Positions 42,015 through 51,501 of a DNA stretch of 64,000 bases are shown piece by piece. The position numbers and the translations under genes were made by a program. Source of the DNA: Rhizobium mesosinicum (GTDB taxonomy: Bacteria > Pseudomonadota > Alphaproteobacteria > Rhizobiales > Rhizobiaceae); NCBI RefSeq assembly GCF_019511345.1, contig NZ_JAEUAK010000008.1, forward strand, positions 62,001 through 126,000. Direction: 5' to 3'. Under the pieces are notes generated by a model. It did no database searches and was not told the DNA's origin. It saw nothing but the letters and a program-made list of their open reading frames with translations. Each line of letters opens with the position of its first letter. Positions within the stretch are counted from its first letter, which is position 1.

Positions 42015-42671
42015 TCAATCCCGCCCGACGGGAGCACCCAGCGGATAAAGATGGCGATAGGGGCGGGCCTCGTCGAGGGCGCGGGCGTAGCTCGGGCGGG
42101 CGAGCAGGCGGGCGCGATAGGCGCGGAGATTTTCGAAATGCTCGGGGACGGGGTGCGCCCAATCGGCATAGAGCAGAGCAGGGGCTGCAGAACAGTCTGC
42201 GAGGCTGAAGGTTTCGCTCGCCACCCATTGGCGGCCCTTCATATGGGCGTCGAGGATGGCATAGGCGGTTTCGAGTGCCTGGCGCCAGCGGACATAACCG
42301 TCATCGGGCTCCATTTCCCGGCCGATTGCGGCGTTGACCATGCGCTGCTGCGGATATTGCATGTAGTTGTCGAAGAAGCGGTCCCACATGCGCACTTTGA
42401 TCGCCGTTGCCGCATCGCGCGGAATGAGCGGCTGTTCGCCTGGATGAAGCATATCGATGTATTCGATGACGCTTGTGGCTTCGAAGATGAAGTCGCCGCC
42501 GTGCTCGAGAACCGGGAAACGCTTGATCGGCCATTTCCGCGAGAATTCCGAATTGATCGGCTCGCTTCCGTCGAGAAGTTTCGCCTCGAAGGGCAGATCC
42601 TTCTCGTAAAAGGCCGTTTTCGCCTTCTGGGAGTAGGAGGAGAGCGGGTGCAGATACATTGCCAAGGACAT
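42015..42671 (-). CDS. Glutathione S-transferase-family protein
   Basis: A 218-residue GST: N-terminal thioredoxin-like domain (YLHPLSSYSQKAKTAFYEKD, FPVLEHGGDFIFEATSVIEYID with the ATS/E-S motif) and an all-helical C-terminal domain. Start taken at the ATG at 42671; a GTG at 42683 overlaps the upstream stop codon and an ATG at 42659 is closer to the fold. Downstream of the dihydrofolate-reductase-like gene and probably co-transcribed with it. Confidence 0.88.
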   Translation of the reverse strand: MSLAMYLHPLSSYSQKAKTAFYEKDLPFEAKLLDGSEPINSEFSRKWPIKRFPVLEHGGDFIFEATSVIEYIDMLHPGEQPLIPRDAATAIKVRMWDRFFDNYMQYPQQRMVNAAIGREMEPDDGYVRWRQALETAYAILDAHMKGRQWVASETFSLADCSAAPALLYADWAHPVPEHFENLRAYRARLLARPSYARALDEARPYRHLYPLGAPVGRD

Positions 42672-42679
42672 TGCCAATC

Positions 42680-43321
42680 TCACTTCGAAAGGACGATATG
42701 GGTAGCCATTTCCGTCGCCTCGTGGGATTTGACGGAGAAGCCCAGGGACGGCAGATCGATGCCTTCGAACATGGCCTCGCCCTTGCCGAGAACGACCGGG
42801 GAGATGGCGAAATGCATCTCGTCGATCAGCCCGGCTTGCAGATATTGCCGCACAGTGCTGACGCCGCCGCCGATCTTGACGTCCTTGTCGCCGGCCGCGG
42901 CCTTGGCTTTTTCGAGGGCTTCTTCGATGCCGCCGGTGATGAAATGGAAGGTGGTGCCGCCTTCCATGACGATGGGCTTACGGGCATAGTGAGTGAGGAT
43001 GAAGGTCGGCGCGTGATAGGGCGGGTTCGGCCCCCACCAGCCCTTCCACTCCTCATCCGGCCACTCACCCCGGATAGGCCCGAACATGTTGCGGCCGAGG
43101 ATGAAGGCGCCGAAGCCGGAATTGCCCGCCGAGGCATATTTTTCGTCAGTGCCGGTGGTGCCGTCGTCCTTGCCGATCATGGTGCGGAAGGTGCGGGTGG
43201 GGAAGAACCACTGGTGTACTTCCATGCCGCGCTTGCCAAGAGGATTTTCAAGACTCTGGTCCGGCCCAGCGCCGAACCCATCGATCGAAAGGGAAAATGC
43301 AGCTACGCGTACACGCGCCAT
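42680..43321 (-). CDS. Dihydrofolate reductase-family (RibD C-terminal-like) protein
   Basis: A 213-residue DHFR/RibD-C fold protein: SLSIDGFGAGPDQSLENP, FILGRNMFGPIRGEWPDEEWKGWWG, VKIGGGVSTVRQYLQAGLIDEMHFAISPVVLGKG. The GGG-nucleotide loop fits NADPH-binding reductases; true folate activity is unlikely. ATG at 43321 has GGAGG 5-6 bases upstream; the longer frame from 43954 is antisense to the HxlR gene. The divergent HxlR gene likely controls this gene and the GST. Confidence 0.87.
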   Translation of the reverse strand: MARVRVAAFSLSIDGFGAGPDQSLENPLGKRGMEVHQWFFPTRTFRTMIGKDDGTTGTDEKYASAGNSGFGAFILGRNMFGPIRGEWPDEEWKGWWGPNPPYHAPTFILTHYARKPIVMEGGTTFHFITGGIEEALEKAKAAAGDKDVKIGGGVSTVRQYLQAGLIDEMHFAISPVVLGKGEAMFEGIDLPSLGFSVKSHEATEMATHIVLSK

Positions 43322-43411
43322 GTCAGCCTCCATCTGATTGCATTTTGAAATCAGTTGAGTTGTGGCATAACTAATCCTATAATGCAACTGGTTTTTGTCG
43401 CGGAGTCGGAT

Positions 43412-43933
43412 ATGAATATCGAAATACGCTCGGGCTGCCCGATCAACCTGACGATGGAGGTGCTGGGCGACCGATGGAGCCTCGTCATCATCAGGGATAT
43501 CATGTTCGGCAATCGCCGTCATTTTCGCGAACTGCTGACGCAATCGGAAGAGGGCATCGCGTCCAATATTCTGGCGGCGCGGCTGAAGCGGCTGATGTCC
43601 TACGGGCTGATCAGCAAGCTCGACGATCCCTCCCATAGCCAGAAGGCGATCTACAGCCTGACGGAAGCCTCGATCCAGCTCGTGCCGATGTTTGCGATGA
43701 TCGGCGCCTGGGGCCGACGGTTTATGCCGGTCAGCGAGGATTTGAGCATCCGCGCCGAATTGCTGGAAGAGGGCGGGCAGCCGCTCTGGGACGAGTTCAT
43801 GGAGGATCTGCGCAGGATCCATATCGAGGATCCGATCGGCGGGGCGAATGGATCGGTCAAATCGCCGGTTCTGGCGCGGCTGACGGCGGCGTTTTTGGAA
43901 GTGCGGGCGAAGATGGATGCGGCGGCGGGCTGA
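43412..43933 (+). CDS. HxlR-family transcriptional regulator
   Basis: A 173-residue HxlR/DUF24 winged-helix protein: GCPINLTMEVLGDRWSLVIIRDIMF with a cysteine (C8) in the position used for thiol sensing by several HxlR proteins, then LTQSEEGIASNILAARLKRLMSYGLI. ATG at 43412 behind GGAG. Divergent from the DHFR-like/GST genes, which suggests thiol- or electrophile-regulated expression of them. Confidence 0.88.
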   Translation: MNIEIRSGCPINLTMEVLGDRWSLVIIRDIMFGNRRHFRELLTQSEEGIASNILAARLKRLMSYGLISKLDDPSHSQKAIYSLTEASIQLVPMFAMIGAWGRRFMPVSEDLSIRAELLEEGGQPLWDEFMEDLRRIHIEDPIGGANGSVKSPVLARLTAAFLEVRAKMDAAAG

Positions 43934-43950
43934 ATTCCGGCCGCTGAAGT

Positions 43951-44541
43951 TCATGAAGATTTCGAAGGCCAGGTGGAAAGCGCCTGCTCGGCAACGGCCT
44001 CCAGCATATCGCGGCTGAAGCCGGCCTTGGCTTGTACCGCCATGCCGTGAAGCACGGCCAGCAGGAAGGCGGCCAGCGCTGCGGGCTTGGCGGTCTCCGG
44101 CAGGTCGCCCTCGGCTTTTGCCCGCTCGAAGCGCTCGCGGAGCTGGACTTCGGCAACAGCGCGAGAATCGATCAGGGCCTGTCGCACCGGTTCGGCTTCA
44201 TCCGATCCCGCCAGGACGCCATTGATGGCGAGGCAGCCGGTATGGGTGGGATAGCGGGTGTTGAGGTCGATCGCGCCGGACATCATGTGCGCAGCCACCT
44301 CCCTTGAGGTCGGCATCTCAAGCGCTTTCGGGATATAGTCCACGTATCGCTCATAGTAGCGGTCCAAGACTTGGCGGAAGAGCGCCTCCTTGTTGCCGAA
44401 GGCGGAATAGAGCGCCGGCCGCTCGACGCCGGTCGCCTCGGTCAGGTCGGAATAGGACGCGCCTTCATAGCCCTTGCGCCAGAAGACGCAAAGCGCGGCA
44501 TCCAGCGCTTTCTCCACATCAAATTCGCGATGGCGTCCCAT
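43951..44541 (-). CDS. TetR-family transcriptional regulator
   Basis: A 196-residue TetR repressor: MGRHREFDVEKALDAALCVFWRKGYEGAS and helix-turn-helix YSDLTEATGVERPALYSAFGNKEALF. Divergent from the SDR gene at 44701; two operator-like palindromes lie in the 159-base gap. A SDR target is thus likely, with self-repression. Confidence 0.92.
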   Translation of the reverse strand: MGRHREFDVEKALDAALCVFWRKGYEGASYSDLTEATGVERPALYSAFGNKEALFRQVLDRYYERYVDYIPKALEMPTSREVAAHMMSGAIDLNTRYPTHTGCLAINGVLAGSDEAEPVRQALIDSRAVAEVQLRERFERAKAEGDLPETAKPAALAAFLLAVLHGMAVQAKAGFSRDMLEAVAEQALSTWPSKSS

Positions 44542-44562
44542 CAGACCGACTCAATGAATTTC

Positions 44563-44636
44563 ATAATGATCGTTATTAAACCACTTGACGGCGTTTGTCC
44601 AGATTTCATACCAATCGTTATTGTAACGATCGTTAC
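44563..44636. promoter_or_regulatory. Twin TetR-type operators flanking a promoter
   Basis: ATAATGATCGTTAT (44563-44576) and the perfect palindrome GTAACGATCGTTAC (44623-44636) share the same core with matching centres 60 bases apart. Between them TTGACG (44585-44590) and CATACC form a sigma70-like promoter pointing to the SDR gene. Overlap with both promoters suits repression of both divergent genes by the adjacent TetR protein. Confidence 0.7.
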
Positions 44637-44700
44637 GAAAAAAACTCAACCGTCAGCCAGTGAGGCGGGCGGTGCTCGATGGGGTATGGAAAGGACTGAT

Positions 44701-45456
44701 ATGTCTGACATTTTGAAAGGAAAGGTCGCTTTGGTGACCGGTGGTTCACGCGGGCTGGGTGCCGCTGCAGCGGAGGCGCTTGCCGATCAGGGCGCGGATG
44801 TGGCGATCAGCTATGTCAATTCGGCCGAGAAGGCGGAAGCGGTGGTCGAGACGCTGCGGGCGAAGGGTGTCCGGGCTCTGGCGATCCAAAGCGACCAGGC
44901 CGATACCGCGGCGGCCAAACCGCTGGTCGACAAGGTCCTGGCCTATTTCGGCAAGCTCGACATCCTCGTCAACAATGCGGCGATCGCCGTGCAGGGCAGG
45001 ACGGTCGACGACCCCGACCTCGATACGGTCAATCTCGACCGCCAATGGCAGGTCAACGTGATGGGCGCGGTGGCGACCACACGGGCGGCGGCGCAGGCGA
45101 TTTCGGATGGCGGCCGGATCATCTTCATCGGCTCGCTGCTCGGTAGCCGGGTGCCGTTTTCGGGTGTTGCCGATTATGCGGGCACGAAGGCGGCGATTGC
45201 CGGCTATGCGAAGGGCGTGGCGCGCGATCTCGGCGGGCGTAACATCACCGTCAACGTCGTCCAGCCCGGCATCATGCCGACCGATATGGCGGCCGATGTG
45301 CGGGACAAGCTGCCCGATGCGATCATGGACCTGCATCCGATCCGGCGCATCGCCACGCTTGAAGAAGTGTCGGCGGCGATCAGTTTCCTGGCGGGACCGC
45401 ATGGCGGCTATATCAGCGGTGGCGTGATCGACATCTCCGGCGGGCTGCAGGTCTAA
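44701..45456 (+). CDS. Short-chain dehydrogenase/reductase (FabG-like)
   Basis: A 251-residue SDR: TGGSRGLG (about 14-21), NNAA, catalytic Ser and the YAGTKAAIAGYAKG Y-x-x-x-K motif, NVVQPGIMPTDMA. Start at ATG 44701. Probably under the divergent TetR repressor via the two palindromes just upstream. Substrate unknown; a 3-oxoacyl or xenobiotic carbonyl is likely. Confidence 0.9.
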   Translation: MSDILKGKVALVTGGSRGLGAAAAEALADQGADVAISYVNSAEKAEAVVETLRAKGVRALAIQSDQADTAAAKPLVDKVLAYFGKLDILVNNAAIAVQGRTVDDPDLDTVNLDRQWQVNVMGAVATTRAAAQAISDGGRIIFIGSLLGSRVPFSGVADYAGTKAAIAGYAKGVARDLGGRNITVNVVQPGIMPTDMAADVRDKLPDAIMDLHPIRRIATLEEVSAAISFLAGPHGGYISGGVIDISGGLQV

Positions 45457-45471
45457 CGCCGAAAAGTTCCT

Positions 45472-45504
45472 CCGCCTGCGGAGCCGGGGAGGTTCCGCAG
45501 GCGG
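45472..45504. terminator. Terminator-like hairpin between convergent genes
   Basis: CCGCCTGCGGA (45472-45482) pairs perfectly over 11 bases with TCCGCAGGCGG (45494-45504). It lies between the ends of the convergent SDR and NAD-epimerase genes. On the minus strand AACTTTT follows, so it may work for the minus-strand gene. Confidence 0.6.
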
Positions 45505-45522
45505 GTCGTCCTGTGCGCTCGG

Positions 45523-46422
45523 TCAGGCTGCCAGGGCGCCGTAATCCATCGCATCGAGATCGGCGATCAGGCCGGGACCAACAGGATTCCATCCAAGGAT
45601 CCGGCGGGTCTTTTCGCTGGAGGCCGGGAAGTCGAGGCCGGCGAAGATCGCCATCCAGCCGAAATGCTCGGCAGCCTTTTCCGGTGCGACCGAGATGACG
45701 GGCAGTTCAAGGCCGCGGCCGAGAGCTTCGGCGATCTCGCGGGTGGTGATGCCTTCCTCGGCAACGGCGTTGTAGCGGGCGCCGGGCTCGGCTCTTTCGA
45801 TCGCCAGGCGGTAGAGCAGGGCGACATCCAGCAGGTGGCCGGCCGGGAAGCGGTTGAGGCCTTGCCCGACATAGGCGACCGCGCCCTTCTGCCGGGCGAT
45901 TTCGATGAGCGGCGAGACGAGACCCTGCTTGACCGTGTTGTGGACCTGGGGAAGGCGCATGACGGATACGTTGACGCCTTGGTCGAGGAGCGCATTGCCC
46001 GCAAGCTCGGAGGCGATGCGCGGGTTGGGATGCTCGATGTTGAAGACATCCTCGCTCGCGAGCTCTCCAAAATGGGCATTGCCCATGCCGGTGCCTGATG
46101 TGATGAGGAGGGGGCGGTTCGAGCCCTTGAGCGCCTCGCCCATGGCGGCAATGACGCGGCTGTCCTTCTCGCAATTCTCGGCGAAGCGGGAGAAATTATG
46201 GTCGAAGGCCGTGTGGATGACCGCATCGGCCTTTTCGACGCCGGCTCGCACGCTCTCGGGTTCTTCCAGCACGCCCCGGTGGACTTCGACGCGTGCCTCT
46301 TCGAGCGCCCTGGCGCCGGCGTCCGAGCGGGTCATGCCGATGACATGATGGCCTGCCTTCAGGAGTTCGGGGACGATGGCCGAACCGATGAAGCCGGTGG
46401 CGCCGGTGAGAAATATGCGCAT
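45523..46422 (-). CDS. NAD(P)-dependent epimerase/SDR-like oxidoreductase
   Basis: A 299-residue atypical SDR: TGATGFIGSAIVPELLKAGH at residues 6-25, TSGTGMG, and long C-terminal domain. Start is ATG 46422 with AAGGAG upstream. Divergent from the XRE-family gene (46520), which is the typical arrangement for MmyB-like regulators controlling an SDR neighbour. Confidence 0.88.
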   Translation of the reverse strand: MRIFLTGATGFIGSAIVPELLKAGHHVIGMTRSDAGARALEEARVEVHRGVLEEPESVRAGVEKADAVIHTAFDHNFSRFAENCEKDSRVIAAMGEALKGSNRPLLITSGTGMGNAHFGELASEDVFNIEHPNPRIASELAGNALLDQGVNVSVMRLPQVHNTVKQGLVSPLIEIARQKGAVAYVGQGLNRFPAGHLLDVALLYRLAIERAEPGARYNAVAEEGITTREIAEALGRGLELPVISVAPEKAAEHFGWMAIFAGLDFPASSEKTRRILGWNPVGPGLIADLDAMDYGALAA

Positions 46423-46519
46423 GTTGTGTCTCCTTATTGCGATGAAGCCCAATATTGCGCTATGTTTTATGCTGTTAAAGTAGTGACGTTATCCTATTAT
46501 AATGGCTAACAGGGACGGC

Positions 46520-47353
46520 ATGAGCACCGACAGCAATGCCCTCGGCACCTTCCTTCGCGACCGCCGCTCGCGCCTCGACCCGGCGGTCTTCGGTTTTTCC
46601 GGGCGCAGGCGCACGCCGGGCCTGAGACGCGAAGAGGTGGCGCAGCGCGCCAATATCAGCCCGACCTGGTACACATGGCTGGAGCAGGGGCGCGGTGGAG
46701 CACCTTCGGCTGATGTTCTGAACCGGATCGCGGGTGGCTTGATGCTGACCGAGCCCGAGCGCGAGCATCTCTTCATTCTCGGTCTCGGCCGCCCGCCGGA
46801 GGTGCGCTATCGCGCCGTCGAAGGCATCAGCCCTCGGCTACAGCGTCTCATCGATACGCTCGAAGTGAGCCCGGCGCTGGTGCGCACGGCTGCCTGGGAT
46901 ATCGTGGCGTGGAACCGCGCAGCCACCATCGTCATGACCGATTACAGCAAGCTTGCGCCGGAGGATCGGAACGTCCTGCGTCTCCTGTTCTCCAACTCCA
47001 CTGTCCGCAACGTTCAGCATGATTGGGAGGCCATGGCGCGTTTCGTCGTCGGCGCCTTCCGGGCGGATGCGGCGCGGGCCGGTGCTACCTCGGAGATATC
47101 AGATCTGGTGGAGGAACTTTGCCGTAGCAGCCCGGAATTCAAGAGGATATGGGAAGAGAATGAGGTGATCGCCCATGGGGAGGGAACCAAGCGGCTGAGA
47201 CATCCTGTTCTCGGGGATATCGAACTTGAATATTCCGGCTTTGCCATCGACGGCAGGCCGGATCTCAACATGGTCGTCTATAATCCCGTCGATCCTGATC
47301 TGGCCGAGCGCATTCGCCTGATGGTGAGAGACGCAAAACCCGAGCGGGATTAG
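46520..47353 (+). CDS. XRE-family regulator with MmyB-like ligand domain
   Basis: A 277-residue protein: an XRE helix-turn-helix at about 25-75 (PGLRREEVAQRANISPTWYTWLEQGR) and a MmyB/PAS-like domain (LVRTAAWDIVAWNRAA). AGGGA is 5-6 bases before ATG 46520; ATG 46502 has no such site. Members bind a fatty-acid-like ligand and usually repress a divergent SDR or oxidoreductase, here the gene at 45523-46422. Confidence 0.9.
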   Translation: MSTDSNALGTFLRDRRSRLDPAVFGFSGRRRTPGLRREEVAQRANISPTWYTWLEQGRGGAPSADVLNRIAGGLMLTEPEREHLFILGLGRPPEVRYRAVEGISPRLQRLIDTLEVSPALVRTAAWDIVAWNRAATIVMTDYSKLAPEDRNVLRLLFSNSTVRNVQHDWEAMARFVVGAFRADAARAGATSEISDLVEELCRSSPEFKRIWEENEVIAHGEGTKRLRHPVLGDIELEYSGFAIDGRPDLNMVVYNPVDPDLAERIRLMVRDAKPERD

Positions 47354-48468
47354 GCGCGTCTGCGCAGCGTGAATACCGTCAGTTCAGAGGGGCGGCCGAG
47401 CCTGAGTGCAAAGCCCGGCCAGAGCGCGGTCCCGTTGTTGACATAGAGCTGCATGCCGCCGACGTGGTAGTGGCCCGAGACGAAACCCCCATTTGCGCGG
47501 GCGACCAGACGATCGAGGCCGAACACCATGCCGCCATGGGTGTGACCGGACAGCTGCAGTGCGACTCCCGCCTTGGCCGTCTCGGCTGCCATTCGCGGCT
47601 GATGGTCGAGAAGAACGATCGGCGCCTCGGCCGGAGCGTCTTTCAAGGCCGCGGCAAGATCGGGATTGGGCATCGGTCTGCCGAAGGCCGCAAGATCGGG
47701 CACGCCGGCAATGACGATACGATCGGCGCCGCGCTCGATGACGGCGTGCTCGTTCATCAGCATGCGTATGCCGAGACCCGTGTGGTGCTCGATCCAATCG
47801 TCGTAGCCGAAATAATATTCGTGATTGCCGGGGATGGCGAAGATGCCGTCGGGCGCCTCAAGCTTTGCCAGCGGTGCGACATCCGCACGGCGCTTTTCGA
47901 GGTGGCCGTCGATGAAATCGCCGGTCACGACGATCAGGTCGGTTTTCAGATCATTGGCCTTCTTTACGACGGCTTCTGCCCAGGGTGCCGGAAAGAGGCG
48001 GCTGAGATGCAGGTCGGTCAATTGCAGCAGGCGATAGCCGTCGAAGGATTCGGGGAGGTCGCGGATCGATATCTCGACATTTTTCACGGGTGGAATACGC
48101 ACGGCTTGCGCGACGCCGAAAGCGGCCAGGCCGAAGGCCGCGAGTCCAATGATATAGCGGGTCTCAGGAGGGATGGCCGGAAATTGTCCCTCGACGAGGG
48201 CGAGGACAAGTGAGACGGCATCCAGTGCGATCTGGAAGACCGCCAGCAGGAGCGTCGCACCGAAGAGGAAATTCAGCACGATGATCAGCGGGCGTGGATA
48301 TTCGGGCGCGAAGACGGATCCTGACGAGATACGGTTCAGCAGGACCTGCTGGGAGCCGACGAGGAGGACGCCGGCCAGCAGGGCCTTGGCAGGCCATATC
48401 CACGGCAAAGGCAGGATGAAGCGGAGGAGGACGACCAGCCAGGGAAGGCCGAGAATGAAATGGAACAT
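47350..48468 (-). CDS. Membrane-anchored metallophosphoesterase
   Basis: A 372-residue protein with four or five N-terminal membrane helices (about residues 1-125) and a calcineurin-like phosphoesterase domain: LTDLHL, VVTGDFIDG, GNHEYYFG, HTHGGMVF. It resembles YaeI/LpxG-type membrane phosphodiesterases; the exact substrate (UDP-diacylglucosamine, phospholipid) is unknown. Convergent with the XRE gene with 4 bases of overlap. Confidence 0.88.
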   Translation of the reverse strand: MFHFILGLPWLVVLLRFILPLPWIWPAKALLAGVLLVGSQQVLLNRISSGSVFAPEYPRPLIIVLNFLFGATLLLAVFQIALDAVSLVLALVEGQFPAIPPETRYIIGLAAFGLAAFGVAQAVRIPPVKNVEISIRDLPESFDGYRLLQLTDLHLSRLFPAPWAEAVVKKANDLKTDLIVVTGDFIDGHLEKRRADVAPLAKLEAPDGIFAIPGNHEYYFGYDDWIEHHTGLGIRMLMNEHAVIERGADRIVIAGVPDLAAFGRPMPNPDLAAALKDAPAEAPIVLLDHQPRMAAETAKAGVALQLSGHTHGGMVFGLDRLVARANGGFVSGHYHVGGMQLYVNNGTALWPGFALRLGRPSELTVFTLRRRA

Positions 48469-48558
48469 AAAATAGGCCTGTTATTATCGACGCTTATCGG
48501 CAGGAATGAAGAGATTGAATCTGGTGTCTCCGGCGTCCTGCGCAAGGGCTGGTTATTT

Positions 48559-49485
48559 TCAGCCAGGCGACACCAGCCCCATGAGCGACGGCTCAGCCTC
48601 TTTCTGCGCCTCGGCGAACAGCCAGCCGATCACGGTTTCCCGCGCAGGAGATTTCCGGTAGCGCGGCCAGACGAGGTAGATGTCCGACGGGCCGCGCAGC
48701 CTGGCTTCGAAGACACGCACCAGCCGGCCCTTGGCAAGGTCCTCGGTGACGAAGCCGCCATTGGCGAGAACGATGCCCTGTCCGGCGATCGCCGCCTCGA
48801 TGGCGTGCGCGGTTTGCGAAAAGCTGATGCCTTTGAAGGAGGGACTGCTGCCGCCGGCGAGATGGCGCTCGACGAATTCCGGCCAGAGATTGTGGGCATC
48901 GTGCAGCAGCGGATAGGCCGAGAGATCCTCGGCCGTGCGCGGTGCAGTCCGGCCGGCAAGCAGCAGCGGGCTGCAGACGGCGATGACTTCCTGTTCGAAC
49001 AGCAGCTCGGCATTCAGCCCCGGCCCGAAGGGCGGGCGGCCGTAGCGGACGGCGAGGTCGACGCCATCGGCCACGAAATTCGAGATGCGCTCGGTCGCCA
49101 GAATATGCAGGTCGAGATCGGGATGCAGAGCGGTGAAGTCCGGCAGGCGCGGGATCAGCCATTTCGATGCGAAGGTCGGCGTCGTGCTGATGGTGAGCTT
49201 GATCGCCTGCGGCTTCAGCTCGTCGGTTGCTCTCGCGATGATCTCGAAGGCACGCCTGATATCGGCGATGTAGCGTCGGCCCTCTGATGTCAGCGCCAGC
49301 GTGCGGGGGAGCCGCTCGAACAGGGCCATGCCAATCTGCGCTTCGAGGCCGCGAACCTGCTGGGCGACGGCGCCCTGCGTGACGCCGAGCTCTTCGGCGG
49401 CGAGCCTGAAGTTCAGGTGACGTGCCGCGACTTCGAAGGCTCTGAGGCCATTGAGGGAGGGTAGCTTTCCCGGGATATCGCTCAT
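48559..49485 (-). CDS. LysR-family regulator (GcvA-like)
   Basis: A 308-residue LysR protein of the GcvA group: LPSLNGLRAFEVAARHLNFRLAAEELGVTQGAVAQQVRGLE, then TTPTFASKWLIPRLPDFTALHPDLDLHIL. Divergent from the SDR at 49603 with 117 bases between; the natural target is that gene. Not linked to glycine cleavage here. Confidence 0.9.
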   Translation of the reverse strand: MSDIPGKLPSLNGLRAFEVAARHLNFRLAAEELGVTQGAVAQQVRGLEAQIGMALFERLPRTLALTSEGRRYIADIRRAFEIIARATDELKPQAIKLTISTTPTFASKWLIPRLPDFTALHPDLDLHILATERISNFVADGVDLAVRYGRPPFGPGLNAELLFEQEVIAVCSPLLLAGRTAPRTAEDLSAYPLLHDAHNLWPEFVERHLAGGSSPSFKGISFSQTAHAIEAAIAGQGIVLANGGFVTEDLAKGRLVRVFEARLRGPSDIYLVWPRYRKSPARETVIGWLFAEAQKEAEPSLMGLVSPG

Positions 49486-49602
49486 CGAGTAGTTTTTCTA
49501 CTGCCATAAAAGAGGAGAACTGTTTCGCGCTCGCGTGACGGACATGGTATCGTGCGTGCACACATCGATCAATCGACGATATCGCTTCAGGAGGGCACGG
49601 GC

Positions 49603-50307
49603 ATGTCAGTAGAAAAAGTGGCTGTTATCACGGCAGGCGGCAGCGGCATGGGGGCCGAGAGTGCGAAGCGCCTTGCGGGTGATGGATACAAGGTCGCAAT
49701 TCTGTCCTCCTCCGGCAAGGGCGAGGCGCTCGCCAAAGAACTCGGCGGCGTCGGCGTCACCGGTTCCAACCAGTCGAACGACGATCTGAAGCGGCTCATC
49801 GATGCGGCGATGGCGGCCTGGGGGCGCATCGACGTTCTCGTCAACAGCGCCGGCCATGGGCCGCGCGCGCCGCTGAACGAGATCACCGACGAGCAGTGGC
49901 GTACGGGCATGGACGTCTATCTGATGAACGTCATCCGTCCGGTGCGGCTGGTGACACCGATCATGCAGGCGCAGAAGAAGGGTGCGATCGTCAATATCTC
50001 GACGGCCTGGGTTTTCGAGCCGTCGACGATGTTCCCGACTTCGGCGGTCTTCCGCGCCGGCCTTGCCGCCTATACCAAGCTCTTTGCCGATACCTACGCA
50101 GCCGAGAACATCCGCATGAACAACGTGCTGCCCGGCTGGATCGACAGCCTGCCGGCGACGGAGGAACGGCGCGAGGCGGTGCCGATGAAACGCTATGGCA
50201 CGAGTGCGGAAGTGGCTGCGACCATTGCGTTTCTGGCGTCCGATGGGGCGGGGTATATTACCGGCCAGAGCCTGAAGGTGGATGGCGGCTTGATGCGGTC
50301 GGTTTGA
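49603..50307 (+). CDS. Short-chain dehydrogenase/reductase
   Basis: A 234-residue SDR: TAGGSGMGAESAKRLAGDG, NSAGHGPRAP, and a catalytic region whose usual Y-x-x-x-K reads YTKLF (AAYTKLFADTY) so only the Y is certain. GGAGGG precedes ATG 49603; the upstream frame is not needed. LysR gene is divergent. Confidence 0.85.
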   Translation: MSVEKVAVITAGGSGMGAESAKRLAGDGYKVAILSSSGKGEALAKELGGVGVTGSNQSNDDLKRLIDAAMAAWGRIDVLVNSAGHGPRAPLNEITDEQWRTGMDVYLMNVIRPVRLVTPIMQAQKKGAIVNISTAWVFEPSTMFPTSAVFRAGLAAYTKLFADTYAAENIRMNNVLPGWIDSLPATEERREAVPMKRYGTSAEVAATIAFLASDGAGYITGQSLKVDGGLMRSV

Positions 50308-50421
50308 GCGCGGACGGCTGATCGTCAAGGGCAGGGGCAGCTTGAACTATTCGGGCCTGCGTCTATTGTCAGGCGGCGGACATTGCGTCCATGCCCGCGA
50401 CGATCGAGAAAGCCCGAAGCC

Positions 50422-50637
50422 ATGCAGAAGTTCACTGTGTCCATCACGCGAGAGATCGAGGCCGATACCGCCGAGGAGGCCGCGCTTCTCCTGTATCAGG
50501 AGCTCGCCAAGGAGGCGGCGCCGCTTCGCTATCTGGTCGCGGACGAGACGAAGAGGACGAGGACTGTGACACTGGATCGCGCACAGGCGGACGAATTCGC
50601 CGCTGTCGATCACACTGCCGATCCTGGGAATTGGTAG
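50422..50637 (+). CDS. Small hypothetical protein
   Basis: A 71-residue protein, MQKFTVSITREIEADTAEEAALLLYQELAKEA and a short C-terminal part. The pattern (beta strand, then helix with E-A-A repeats) resembles small DpnD/PcfM-like or DUF proteins. Start is the ATG 50422 with a weak site. No operon partner. Confidence 0.55.
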   Translation: MQKFTVSITREIEADTAEEAALLLYQELAKEAAPLRYLVADETKRTRTVTLDRAQADEFAAVDHTADPGNW

Positions 50638-50736
50638 GCGTGATGGCGGGGGCTTCGTTGTAAGACGACTGGCACAACGAACGGACAAGGCGACCGGGAC
50701 GCCGATCGCGCTAGCGCATCACCCCGTTCTCGCGGA

Positions 50737-51497
<761 letters not shown>

Positions 51498-51501
<4 letters not shown>

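Noticed and set aside
42680..43954. 424-codon minus-strand ORF starting inside the HxlR gene
   Set aside because: The first ~212 codons are antisense to the HxlR gene; the true start is the ATG at 43321 with GGAGG.
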